A program made the position numbers and the translations under genes. The notes beneath the pieces are model-generated. The model was not told where the DNA came from, made no database searches, and saw nothing but the letters and a program-made list of their open reading frames with translations. A DNA stretch of 64,000 nt from Profundicola chukchiensis (GTDB taxonomy: Bacteria; Bacteroidota; Bacteroidia; Flavobacteriales; Weeksellaceae), in NCBI RefSeq assembly GCF_029664245.1, contig NZ_JANAIE010000005.1, forward strand, positions 124,001 to 188,000. The letters run 5' to 3'. Below, one piece after another: positions 54,851 to 63,145 of the stretch. Within the stretch, counting starts at the first letter, position 1. Every line of letters begins with the position of its first letter.

Positions 54851-55540
54851 ATGAAAATTAATATAATTCTAATTACAGTTCTAATGCTTGGATTAATCTC
54901 ATTAGAAAGTTGTAATAGCGCGAACGGAAATACGTATATGGAAAATACTCAAAGTCAAAACAGTTTGTTGAAAGCAGTTGCTAATCAAGATGTTCAAGCG
55001 ACTAAAGAAATTTTAAAATCAAAACCAGATTTGGAAATTAGGGATGATAAAGCTAGAACAGCTTTAATGATTGCTACCTATAATTTTGATAATGAAATTG
55101 CTAAACTACTGATTGATGCTGGTGCTGATGTGAATGCTCAAGACGCAATGGAAAATAGTCCGTTTTTATATGCTGGAGCAGAGGGTAATGTGGAACTATT
55201 GAAAATGTGCTTGGAAAATGGAGCTGATTTTAATCTTTACAATCGATATGGAGGAACAGCTTTAATCCCTGCAGCTGAAAAAGGACATTTAGAAATAGTG
55301 AAAATCCTAACCAAAATAGAAGATTACCCAATCGATCATGTCAATAAATTAGGATGGACTGCATTATTAGAAGCAGTCATTTTGAGTGAGAAAAGTGATG
55401 TTCAAACAGCTATTGTCAAAACGCTTGTCGAGGCTGGAGCTGATATTAATATTCCTGATAATGATGGCGTAATTCCCTTACAACATGCTAAAAATAAATC
55501 ATTAACAGAAGTTGTAGAGATTCTATCACAAGCTAAATAG
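54851..55540 (+). CDS. Ankyrin-repeat lipoprotein
   Basis: 229 aa. Lipoprotein signal with lipobox LESC (Cys21). Five or six ankyrin repeats follow from about residue 35 (NQDVQATKEIL, NEIAKLLIDAGADVNAQD, GNVELLKMCLENGADFNLYN, GHLEIVKIL, TAIVKTLVEAGADINIPDND). Ankyrin repeats bind protein partners, so it is probably an envelope adaptor or inhibitor. No adjacent target gene is obvious. Confidence 0.9.
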   Translation: MKINIILITVLMLGLISLESCNSANGNTYMENTQSQNSLLKAVANQDVQATKEILKSKPDLEIRDDKARTALMIATYNFDNEIAKLLIDAGADVNAQDAMENSPFLYAGAEGNVELLKMCLENGADFNLYNRYGGTALIPAAEKGHLEIVKILTKIEDYPIDHVNKLGWTALLEAVILSEKSDVQTAIVKTLVEAGADINIPDNDGVIPLQHAKNKSLTEVVEILSQAK

Positions 55541-55578
55541 TTTGTATTTATTTTAATTTCCCTGTGATGAATAAAAAA

Positions 55579-55598
55579 GGTTCTTAAAGTTCAGAACC
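55579..55598 (+). terminator. Hairpin after the ankyrin gene
   Basis: GGTTCT/AGAACC with an 8-base loop, 39 bases past the stop at 55540. It has no clear T-tail, so it is a weak candidate; the stronger one is at 55611-55653. Confidence 0.4.
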
Positions 55599-55610
55599 AA
55601 GTTGATTATA

Positions 55611-55653
55611 AAAGAAGAGCGATTAAATTATTAATTATCTAATCGCTCTTTTG
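55611..55653. terminator. Bidirectional terminator
   Basis: AAGAGCGATTA/TAATCGCTCTT stem flanked by AAA on one side and TTTT on the other, between converging genes (stops at 55540 and 55684). Confidence 0.85.
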
Positions 55654-55683
55654 AGTTTTAAGATTTAATTAAAGCTTTTAAAC

Positions 55684-56595
55684 TTATTTCTTTCTCCAGA
55701 TAGAGCCATTTTTGGTCGTGAATTTTGATAAACTCCCTTGCTCCGAAAGTTCATTTAACAAAGTCTCACTATCGGCTCTTGGTGTTCCAGATAATTCAGA
55801 AAATTCTTTAGCGGTCAAACTTGGATAAATTTTAAATAAATCTTCCCATTTCTTGCTGTATTCGCTTTTAGAGGCATTTGGGTTTAACTTTAAAATCGCC
55901 ATTTCATAAAATGCATAAGGTCTTGTTCCGTAAACGATTTCTTGGTTACCAGCTTCGTCGACAAAGAACATAGTTGGGAAGCCTCTAACACCTAATTCTT
56001 GACCTAACTTTAAATCCTCTTGAAATAAGTCTTTTGCTTTTCCTTCAAAATTAGATTTCAATTGACTTACATCTAGACCAACTTTCTCAGCTGCTTTAGC
56101 CATATTCTCCCATTTTGCCAAGTTTTTCTTTTCCAAAAACATCATTTCCCTCATTTCGCGCATAAACAAAATGGCTTTTTGTTGGTCCTGAAGTTGAGCT
56201 GCTTTAAAAGCAATGGAAGACGGATAAGAAGAATCCATAGGGTCTTCTAACCAAAGGTCGCCATCAATCGGCATATCATAGTGCAAACTCACTTCGTCCC
56301 AATGACTTGCCACATCTGCAGGAGAACTGATGCCTCCGCTATTGTAGCTCCAATCGGGTAATAAACCACCCATTCTGTAGTCGATGTCAATCGCATTGCC
56401 ATACTCCAATTTTAGCTTGCGCAATTGTGGTTCAATTCCCCAACAAGATGAACAAATAGGATCGGTATAATAAATTACTCGAATAGCTTTTTTATCTGAA
56501 GAAACTTTATTTTCAGATGTATGAGTTGCTGTTGTATCAGCTGTTTCGCACATTCCAGTTTCTATATCGCATATCAGCGGATTGTTTTTTGACAT
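55684..56595 (-). CDS. DsbA-family thiol oxidoreductase, SpxH/FrnE-like
   Basis: 303 aa from the ATG at 56595; a TTG at 56607 is a less likely alternative. A thioredoxin-like CxxC, YYTDPICSSCWGIEP (about 46-60), starts a DsbA fold, with LGVRGFPTMFFVDEAG (cis-Pro loop) later. The 40-residue N-terminal leader has CDIETGMCE, a separate Cys pair. There is no signal peptide, so it is cytoplasmic like SpxH/YjbH, which adapt a transcription factor to ClpXP. Whether it does that here is unproven. Confidence 0.85.
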   Translation of the reverse strand: MSKNNPLICDIETGMCETADTTATHTSENKVSSDKKAIRVIYYTDPICSSCWGIEPQLRKLKLEYGNAIDIDYRMGGLLPDWSYNSGGISSPADVASHWDEVSLHYDMPIDGDLWLEDPMDSSYPSSIAFKAAQLQDQQKAILFMREMREMMFLEKKNLAKWENMAKAAEKVGLDVSQLKSNFEGKAKDLFQEDLKLGQELGVRGFPTMFFVDEAGNQEIVYGTRPYAFYEMAILKLNPNASKSEYSKKWEDLFKIYPSLTAKEFSELSGTPRADSETLLNELSEQGSLSKFTTKNGSIWRKK

Positions 56596-56620
56596 AATTT
56601 GATTCAATTTTAATGTTAAA

Positions 56621-56656
56621 AATAAATCAGGTAAGCAATGCCTATCCTGATTTATT
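56621..56656 (-). terminator. Hairpin downstream of the YceI gene (second)
   Basis: AATAAATCAGG/CCTGATTTATT with 14 bases between arms; on the minus strand a T-run (TTTTTAAC) follows. It lies 50 bases beyond the first hairpin, so YceI transcription may end at either. Confidence 0.6.
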
Positions 56657-56677
56657 TTATTTAAGTTTTAAATTAAA

Positions 56678-56701
56678 ATGCTTGGCGACTGTGCCAAGCA
56701 T
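56678..56701 (-). terminator. Terminator after the YceI gene
   Basis: ATGCTTGGC/GCCAAGCAT stem, 6-base loop, five bases past the stop at 56707; the minus-strand tail is TTTAATTT. Confidence 0.7.
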
Positions 56702-56706
56702 TTCTT

Positions 56707-57276
56707 TTATTGTTTAGCAAATTGCATGTGAACCACAATATTCACATCCTTACCAACGCCTGCAGCTGACGGATCGAATTTGATATTATAATCAAATCTA
56801 TTGATCGTTGTTTTAGCTTTTAAACCTAACTTTTCTCCTTTATCACTTTTTACAGTTCCTCCATATTTAACATCAAAAATAACAGGTTTAGTAACATCCT
56901 TAATCGTTAAATCACCGTATAATAAGTAATGATCTGGTTTACCTGTAGCTAAGATTTTAGTGCTTTTGAACTTCATTTCTGGATATTTTTCAACCTCAAA
57001 AAAGTCTGCACTTCTCAAGTGTTTGTCTCTAGCTTCAACACTGGTGTCAATACTTTTTACTTGCACTGTAAAATCAAATTTAGCATTGTCTAAAGCTTCA
57101 CCATCTTTCTTCAAATTACCTGTGTAATCTAAAAATTTACCATTTACCAAACTGATTCCAGAGTGTGCAATGTTGAAATTTAAAGATGAATGATATGGAT
57201 CTACTTTCCATTCTGTTTGTGCGATTGAGCTTACAGTCAAAAAGACTAAAGCAATAAGTGACATAAAATTTCTCAT
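56707..57276 (-). CDS. YceI family lipid-binding protein
   Basis: 189 aa with a signal peptide (MRNFMSLIALVFLTVSSIAQ). The mature chain starts TEWKVDPYHSSLNFNIAHSG, the YceI signature, and shows alternating strands of a lipocalin-like barrel through to its end. YceI proteins bind polyisoprenoids or quinone-like lipids in the periplasm. Two terminator hairpins follow it. Confidence 0.92.
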   Translation of the reverse strand: MRNFMSLIALVFLTVSSIAQTEWKVDPYHSSLNFNIAHSGISLVNGKFLDYTGNLKKDGEALDNAKFDFTVQVKSIDTSVEARDKHLRSADFFEVEKYPEMKFKSTKILATGKPDHYLLYGDLTIKDVTKPVIFDVKYGGTVKSDKGEKLGLKAKTTINRFDYNIKFDPSAAGVGKDVNIVVHMQFAKQ

Positions 57277-57367
57277 AGTATAAATGTATTTAATGTTAAT
57301 TTTCTGATTTAAATTTAGTTTTAAATAATTGATTTAGTTCGACTTAATTTAAAGTTAAACTAGACTG

Positions 57368-58540
57368 TTAATTTAATGCCTTTTTAGCTAATAATGAAAT
57401 AATTATCCCCGGAATCGAAAGAGCAATGGCAAAATAAACCAAACTCATAGGAGAGTAAATTCCTAAAAGTAGCCCAGCGACCGAGGATGCAATCATAATC
57501 GATAAATTAAACACCGATGATTGAACCGATGTAGCCACGTCTTTTGCAGTTTCAACTTGTCGACTTACTGCGGCTTGCAATAATGTTACCAACGGTCCAA
57601 AGGAAACTCCCCATAAAAAGAAAGCAAAATGTCCAAATCCTGTCGCACCTCCAAAGAGTAAAAATATGAGCATAGAAATAATAATCAATGCAAACATGGC
57701 CACAGTCAATAATCTCAGGTATTGGTCGGTGTATTTAATAGCGATTAAAACAGAAATCATAGATCCAATACCGAAAAATAAGAGTGCGCTTTCTACGCCT
57801 CCAGCCAGTTGAATTTCTTCTACCAAACTCGTGATGTAAACATAAACACCATAATGTGCTATCACACCTAGTAAAGTTAAAATTAATATGATGATCACTT
57901 CTGGAATCTTCAGCAAGGCAAATGGAGAGGAGCTTTTAGTTAGCTTTTCTCCGGGCGTAGAAGGAAGGGCGAAATAACTAACAGCTGCGATTAATAAAAT
58001 AAATCCACCCAATCCTATAAATTCATTTCTCCATCCAAATTGATTCCCGATGGAAGTCATAATCGGCATCCCAAGACTAATTCCTAAAGTGGTTCCCGCC
58101 ATAATTACGGCAATGGCCTTACCATGATGCTGTTCATCTACTAAGCGCATTCCATAAGCGGCAATCATAGGCCACATTACTCCCGCGCAAATTCCTCCTA
58201 AAACTCTAAGCGCAATTACAATCGTGTAATCATGCACCAATCCTGAAACAATATTAGAAATAGCAAAACCGCCTAATAATGTTAAAAGTAAATATTTACG
58301 ATTAAAATGCATGGTCAATGAAATTAATGGAATCGCGAAAATGGCGGATGCAATAGCATAATAACCCACTAAATTTCCGGTTTGGACTTCACTAATTTCT
58401 AAATCTTCCATGATTTGAGGTAAAACTCCAGACGGCATTAATTCTGAAAGAATTCCCACAAAAGTTACCGATGACATCAAAATCATCAACAACCAAGGAA
58501 ATGCACTTTTAATGACATTAGAAGACTTTAAATTACTCAT
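57368..58540 (-). CDS. MFS transporter (AraJ/drug-sugar exporter type)
   Basis: 390 aa with twelve predicted helices in two bundles. The motif-A-like loop (HFNRKYLLLTLLG) and the RVLGGICAGVMWPMIAAYG helix match the AraJ/NepI-type carriers. Probably a proton-driven exporter of a sugar, nucleoside or drug; substrate unknown. It is the last gene of the run codA-like, mgtC, MFS, starting 31 bases after mgtC. Confidence 0.9.
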   Translation of the reverse strand: MSNLKSSNVIKSAFPWLLMILMSSVTFVGILSELMPSGVLPQIMEDLEISEVQTGNLVGYYAIASAIFAIPLISLTMHFNRKYLLLTLLGGFAISNIVSGLVHDYTIVIALRVLGGICAGVMWPMIAAYGMRLVDEQHHGKAIAVIMAGTTLGISLGMPIMTSIGNQFGWRNEFIGLGGFILLIAAVSYFALPSTPGEKLTKSSSPFALLKIPEVIIILILTLLGVIAHYGVYVYITSLVEEIQLAGGVESALLFFGIGSMISVLIAIKYTDQYLRLLTVAMFALIIISMLIFLLFGGATGFGHFAFFLWGVSFGPLVTLLQAAVSRQVETAKDVATSVQSSVFNLSIMIASSVAGLLLGIYSPMSLVYFAIALSIPGIIISLLAKKALN

Positions 58541-58571
58541 TTTAAGATTTAAGCTTGTTCAACAAAAAAGA

Positions 58572-59303
58572 TTAAAACTCGGTTTCTTGACCGATCACTT
58601 TCCAACCAGCACGAGTCACCTCTAGTTTTAAAATTAGGTTGGCAACTAAAGACTCTAATAAATTTTCTTGTTTTCCGATACTCGCAACTTCAATCTGAAT
58701 CACGATTTCTTTGGAATTAGCTTCAGAAACCTCTCGGTTGATTGAGCGCATCAATAGTTGGTCGTTGCTTTCAATTTGATTCAACAACCAAAACCTAACA
58801 TTGGCTTCATCTTTTGCGTCACACTGAATAGAAACTTGATAATAAGTTTCTTTAACTTCAGTTTTACGATAAGCCGAAATTTTGGATAATCGAATACTAA
58901 TAGGTCTCAGAATTAGGTGAGACAATACAACGGCACTCGTCGTTATGATGGCTTCGGTGTAAAATCCCATTCCTGCCAAAGTACCTACAGCTGCCGAACA
59001 CCAAATAGTAGCAGCCGTATTTAAACCTCTAACGTTGAAACCATCTTTCATGATAACTCCAGCCCCAATGAAACCAATACCGGTTACAATTTGGGCCGTA
59101 ATTCGAGCAGGATCTCCGCCGGCTAAACTATAGATGTTGAGAGATAAAAGCACAAAAGAAGCTGCACCAATAGAAACTAAAGTATTGGTGCGTAAACCTG
59201 CATTTTTCTGTTGCCACTGTCGCTCAAAACCAATGATGCCACCCAACACAAAGGCGGTGAGAATGCGTAAAATATATTCTGAGGTTACTACATATTCATC
59301 CAT
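58572..59303 (-). CDS. mgtC: MgtC/SapB family membrane protein
   Basis: 243 aa. The N-terminal membrane domain carries the MgtC signature GGIIGFERQWQQKNAGLRTN and four to five helices to about 135. A soluble ACT-like C-terminal part follows (ETYYQVSIQCDAKDEAN), as in the longer MgtC proteins. MgtC proteins modulate the ATP synthase and Mg2+ or acid stress survival in some pathogens; role here not known. Confidence 0.9.
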   Translation of the reverse strand: MDEYVVTSEYILRILTAFVLGGIIGFERQWQQKNAGLRTNTLVSIGAASFVLLSLNIYSLAGGDPARITAQIVTGIGFIGAGVIMKDGFNVRGLNTAATIWCSAAVGTLAGMGFYTEAIITTSAVVLSHLILRPISIRLSKISAYRKTEVKETYYQVSIQCDAKDEANVRFWLLNQIESNDQLLMRSINREVSEANSKEIVIQIEVASIGKQENLLESLVANLILKLEVTRAGWKVIGQETEF

Positions 59304-59376
59304 TCAGTAAATGTGAATTTTAATGTTTAAAGTTGCTTCTTTTATTTCAGATTATTAAAATTAAAGCTGATAAAAT

Positions 59377-60627
59377 TTAATCAAGTTTTAATTCTACATC
59401 ATATTCCACTTCTTTTTTGCGGAACAAGAAATCACCGTTTCTCACTGATGCCAACACGTCTACACGTCTGCGAATCGCTTCATGTACGCTAGATTCGTTG
59501 AGTACAATAAAGTTGGCTGGTTTACCGACATCTAGACCATAATTATCTTGAATATTCATACAGCGAGCTCCGTTATACGTAATTAAATCAAAGTTGGTTT
59601 CGATTTCTTTTGGCGACATAATTTGGGCTAAGTGCATTCCATTGTCTAGAATATTCATCAAGTTTCCGTTACCCATCGGATACCAAGGATCATTAATAGA
59701 ATCTTGTGCAAACGCTACATTAATTCCTAGTTCTATAAACTCTTTTACTCGTGTCAAACCACGGCGTTTTGGATAGGTATCTTGGCGACCTTGTAGATAG
59801 GCGTTTTCTGTTGGACAAGAAATAAAATTGATTTTACTCTTTTGAAATAAATCCATCATTCTAAACGCATAAGAATTATCTGCTGAACCAAATGAACAAG
59901 TGTGACTTGCTGTGGTTCTGCTTCCATAATCCTCCATTAAAACCAATGCATTTAATAATTCAAGAAATCGAGAATGAGTATCATCGGTTTCGTCACAATG
60001 AACATCGATGAGCTTGTCATATTTCAATCCAAGATTTACGATATCATGTACCGATTTTTCTCCAAATTCTCTTGCTGGTTCATAATGCGGAATTCCTCCC
60101 ACCACATCAGCACCCATTTTTAGAGCTTCTTCTACTAAATCAACCCCACCTTTATACGTATACATTCCTTGCTGTGGGAAAGCAACGATTTGAATATCAA
60201 CGATATGTTTTAGATCTTCCTTCATTTCTAACATCGCCTTCAATGCTGTGAAATTAGGATCGGTAACGTCGATATGAGTTCGAATATGCTGAACACCTTG
60301 AGAAACCTCGTCTTTGATGCCTTTCATGGCTAATTTTTTAACGCTTTCTACCGTGAGCGTTTCTTTAAACTTAGGCCACAACTCAATAGCCTCGAATAAA
60401 GTCCCAGAACCAGCGCCTTGTTCACCAAGTTCAGACAAAGTATAAACGTAATCTAAATGTAAATGAGGATCAACGTAAGGTGGTAAAACCAATTTTCCGT
60501 TTAAATCAATTTCTTCATCAGCATTAGGTAAATTAGTTCCAATTTGCGTGATTTTTCCATTTTCAACCATCATTTCTGTTGCCGAGTCATGACGATAGAA
60601 TTTTGCATTAAAAAACTTCTTCTTCAT
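59377..60627 (-). CDS. codA: Cytosine deaminase-like amidohydrolase (CodA-like)
   Basis: 416 aa, colinear with E. coli CodA. Metal and active-site residues are present: His55 and His57 in DPHLHLD, Gln152 in AFPQQG, His210 and Glu213 in VHCDETD, His242 in ASHTC and Asp309 in AQDS. E. coli has Asp at the next position (D314), while here Ser310 replaces it, and Q308 replaces His312. These residues contact the substrate, so the preferred base may differ. Likely deaminates cytosine or a related pyrimidine/purine base. It is followed by mgtC (73-base gap). Confidence 0.88.
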   Translation of the reverse strand: MKKKFFNAKFYRHDSATEMMVENGKITQIGTNLPNADEEIDLNGKLVLPPYVDPHLHLDYVYTLSELGEQGAGSGTLFEAIELWPKFKETLTVESVKKLAMKGIKDEVSQGVQHIRTHIDVTDPNFTALKAMLEMKEDLKHIVDIQIVAFPQQGMYTYKGGVDLVEEALKMGADVVGGIPHYEPAREFGEKSVHDIVNLGLKYDKLIDVHCDETDDTHSRFLELLNALVLMEDYGSRTTASHTCSFGSADNSYAFRMMDLFQKSKINFISCPTENAYLQGRQDTYPKRRGLTRVKEFIELGINVAFAQDSINDPWYPMGNGNLMNILDNGMHLAQIMSPKEIETNFDLITYNGARCMNIQDNYGLDVGKPANFIVLNESSVHEAIRRRVDVLASVRNGDFLFRKKEVEYDVELKLD

Positions 60628-60649
60628 ATTAGATTTATTTTAGTTTGAA

Positions 60650-60664
60650 TGATTAAAATAATCA
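60650..60664. promoter_or_regulatory. Operator-like inverted repeat upstream of the codA-like gene
   Basis: TGATTA-AAA-TAATCA, a perfect 6-3-6 inverted repeat 23 bases upstream of the ATG at 60627, where a repressor could block transcription or translation. Confidence 0.4.
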
Positions 60665-60726
60665 ATGACTATTGCTAGCTGAGCTAACTCTTTAAGATTA
60701 GCAAACAAATCATCGCAATAGTCATT
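60664..60726. repeat. Long-arm inverted repeat upstream of the codA-like gene
   Basis: AATGACTATTGC and GCAATAGTCATT are perfect 12-bp arms around 39 bases, which themselves contain AGCTGAGCT and GCTAA/TTAGC pairs. It has no T-run after it, so it is not a simple terminator. Confidence 0.75.
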
Positions 60727-60733
60727 TGAATTC

Positions 60734-60754
60734 ATTCTCTGTGAAATAGAGAAT
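60734..60754. repeat. Second hairpin upstream of the codA-like gene
   Basis: ATTCTCT/AGAGAAT, perfect 7-bp arms with a 7-base loop, adjacent to the 60664-60726 repeat. Confidence 0.6.
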
Positions 60755-60823
60755 AACATTAGTATAAGCATTTTTTATCAGAATAACTAATAATTATGAG
60801 TTATTTAACTATTTATCAGTTGT

Positions 60824-61378
60824 TTACTCTAAATGCGTGATGACCCATTTCTCGAAAGCAAGCATAAAAGTCTTCAAAAATTCTTTTGTTGAATTATTGG
60901 TTAAATTTCCCTGATCATCAAATAAATCAGCTACGCCGCCAATATAAGCTTCGGGTTGTGCCATGGTTGGAACATTTAAGAAGGTTAGAGATTGTCTTAA
61001 ATGATGATTTGCACCAAATCCACTAATACTACCGGTTGAAACACTTACGATAGCAGCTGGTTTTGCATTCCAACAACTTTTTCCTGGTGGGCGAGAACCT
61101 ACATCAAGTGCATTCTTTAAAACAGCTGGCACAGAACGATTATATTCAGGAGTAAGAAATAAAAGAGCATCATAATTTTTTACATTCTCTCTTAATTCTA
61201 CCCATTCTTTGGGCGTGTTTTCCTCTAAATCTTGATTATACATCGGAATTCCAGCAATGTCTAGAAGTTCTGTAGATAAAGATTCCGGAGCAATCTCCAT
61301 AAGCACTTTTGCTGTTTTGAGGTTGTAAGACTCTTTTCTTAAACTTCCTACGATTACAGCGACTTTGTATTTTTTCAT
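60824..61378 (-). CDS. NADPH-dependent FMN reductase
   Basis: 184 aa flavodoxin-like reductase. FMN phosphate loop GSLRKESYNLKTAK near the N-terminus and the YNRSVPAVLKNALD segment (about 85-98) mark the azoreductase/ChrR-type NADPH:quinone/FMN reductase family. It provides two-electron reduction of quinones or chromate and so limits oxidative stress. It sits just downstream of catalase on the same strand, separated by a terminator. Confidence 0.9.
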   Translation of the reverse strand: MKKYKVAVIVGSLRKESYNLKTAKVLMEIAPESLSTELLDIAGIPMYNQDLEENTPKEWVELRENVKNYDALLFLTPEYNRSVPAVLKNALDVGSRPPGKSCWNAKPAAIVSVSTGSISGFGANHHLRQSLTFLNVPTMAQPEAYIGGVADLFDDQGNLTNNSTKEFLKTFMLAFEKWVITHLE

Positions 61379-61403
61379 GTGTAATTTTTAATTTTAAAAA
61401 TAG

Positions 61404-61443
61404 AAAGCCATAAATAGTCTAATTTGAATTATTTATGGCTTTT
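61404..61443 (-). terminator. Terminator after the catalase gene
   Basis: AAAGCCATAAATA/TATTTATGGCTTT stem with a 14-base loop, and a minus-strand tail of TCTATTTTTA, 30 bases past the stop at 61472. Confidence 0.8.
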
Positions 61444-61471
61444 CAATATTGATTTATTATCTGATTTTAAT

Positions 61472-62986
61472 TTATCCGTTTGTAGGTTTTGGAGCCCATC
61501 TATCATAAGGAGTCATGTCAAAGTTATTTACTTCCTCCATGCTTAAACCTAATGCTTTTGCAACACCTTCACCATACTCTGGGTCGGCCTTGTAGCAGTT
61601 TCTAATGTGACGAATCTGAATAAATTTCTCTGCTGCACCCACTTGAGCGGCTGTGTTTTTAAATAAAACATCTGCTTTTCCGTCGGCTTTAATAATGCGG
61701 AATAAATCTCCAGGTTGAGTGAAATAATCCTCGTCGTCATCTCTAAAGTTGTGAGCATAAGCGCTACCTTCTAATTCTAAAGGTGGTTCCTTAGCTTCAG
61801 GTTGCTCCTGCCATAGTCCATAACTATTTGGATTATAATGTTTAGTTCCACCGTGGTTTCCATCTACACGCATAGTTCCATCTCTGTGATTAGAGTGGTA
61901 AGGACAAGTTGGCTTGTTTACAGGAATTTGATAGTGGTTAACACCTAAGCGATAACGTTGAGCGTCACCATAGGAGAACAATCTACCTTGTAGCATTTTG
62001 TCTGGAGAGAAACCAATTCCAGGGACAATATTGGTAGGGTTAAATGCGGCTTGTTCTACATCTTGGAAATAATTTTCTGGATTTCGATTTAATTCAAATT
62101 CACCCACAGGAATTAAAGGGAAATCTTTTTTAGACCAAACTTTAGTTAAATCAAACGGATGGAATCGGTAAGTTTTAGCTTGCTCTTCGGTCATTACTTG
62201 AATATACATTTTCCATTTTGGGAAATCTTTTCTTTCGATAGCTTCAAATAAATCTCTTTGAGAAGACTCTCGGTCCATTCCTACAATTTTCGCCGCTTCT
62301 TCATCGGTTAAATTTTCGATTCCTTGTTGGGTAACAAAGTGAAATTTCACCCAATGTCTAACATTATCTTTATTAATTAAACTGTAAGTATGACTTCCGA
62401 ATCCGTGCATATGACGATAACCTCTTGGGATTCCTCTATCACTCATGATAATGGTTACTTGGTGTAGCGCTTCTGGAAGCAAAGTCCAAAAATCCCAGTT
62501 ATTGTTAGCATCGCGCATGTTGGTTTTAGGGTCACGCTTAACCGCACGGTTCAGATCTGGGAATTTCATTGGGTCACGGAAAAAGAATACAGGAGTATTA
62601 TTTCCTACTAAATCCCAAATACCTTCTTCGGTATAGAATTTAAGTGCAAATCCGCGAATATCTCTTTCTGCGTCTGCTGCTCCACGTTCTCCAGCTACCG
62701 TAGAGAAGCGGCTAAACATTTCTGTTTTCTTACCAACTTCACTAAAGATTTTGGCTTTGGTATATTGTGTAATGTCGTGTGTAACCGTAAAAGTTCCAAA
62801 AGCACCCGAACCTTTAGCGTGCATTCTTCTTTCAGGAATTACCTCTCTATCGAAGTTGGCCATTTTCTCTAGGAACCAAGCATCCTGCATTAAAAGAGGT
62901 CCGCGAGGTCCTGCAGTTTGTACGTTTTGGTTGTCACCTACTGGTGCTCCGGTTTGCCTAGTTAATTTTGGTTTTTGTTCGTCCAT
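61472..62986 (-). CDS. katA: Monofunctional haem catalase (KatA type)
   Basis: 504 aa, the small-subunit clade length. Distal His56 in [12 protein letters not shown], Asn129 in [10 protein letters not shown], and the proximal Tyr in [14 protein letters not shown] are intact. It converts H2O2 to water and O2 in the cytoplasm. No oxidative-stress regulator gene is adjacent. It belongs with the FMN reductase and the bd oxidase as part of the window's oxidative-stress genes. Confidence 0.96.
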   Translation of the reverse strand: MDEQKPKLTRQTGAPVGDNQNVQTAGPRGPLLMQDAWFLEKMANFDREVIPERRMHAKGSGAFGTFTVTHDITQYTKAKIFSEVGKKTEMFSRFSTVAGERGAADAERDIRGFALKFYTEEGIWDLVGNNTPVFFFRDPMKFPDLNRAVKRDPKTNMRDANNNWDFWTLLPEALHQVTIIMSDRGIPRGYRHMHGFGSHTYSLINKDNVRHWVKFHFVTQQGIENLTDEEAAKIVGMDRESSQRDLFEAIERKDFPKWKMYIQVMTEEQAKTYRFHPFDLTKVWSKKDFPLIPVGEFELNRNPENYFQDVEQAAFNPTNIVPGIGFSPDKMLQGRLFSYGDAQRYRLGVNHYQIPVNKPTCPYHSNHRDGTMRVDGNHGGTKHYNPNSYGLWQEQPEAKEPPLELEGSAYAHNFRDDDEDYFTQPGDLFRIIKADGKADVLFKNTAAQVGAAEKFIQIRHIRNCYKADPEYGEGVAKALGLSMEEVNNFDMTPYDRWAPKPTNG

Positions 62987-63082
62987 TTTATTTAAATATT
63001 AATGAAATTAAATTTTTTGATAGCTAAAGTTAATTAAATAAAATCGGGATTCAAACCGAAATCCATTAGACTGATTATAAAC

Positions 63083-63122
63083 AAAACGCCCATTTAATTA
63101 TTAAAATTAAATGGGCGTTTTA
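63083..63122 (-). terminator. Terminator after the ACR3 gene
   Basis: AAAACGCCCATTTAATT/AATTAAATGGGCGTTTT, a perfect 17-bp stem with a 6-base loop, between the ACR3 stop (63146) and the catalase start. Confidence 0.85.
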
Positions 63123-63145
63123 AGACTTATTTATTAAAGTATTCT

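Noticed and set aside
60664-60726. Purine riboswitch ahead of the CodA-like gene
   Set aside because: The pairing does not show the three-way junction or conserved loops of the purine riboswitch; only long-arm inverted repeats are seen.
61549-61758. A 69-aa ORF inside the catalase gene
   Set aside because: Same-strand shadow frame of an intact catalase.
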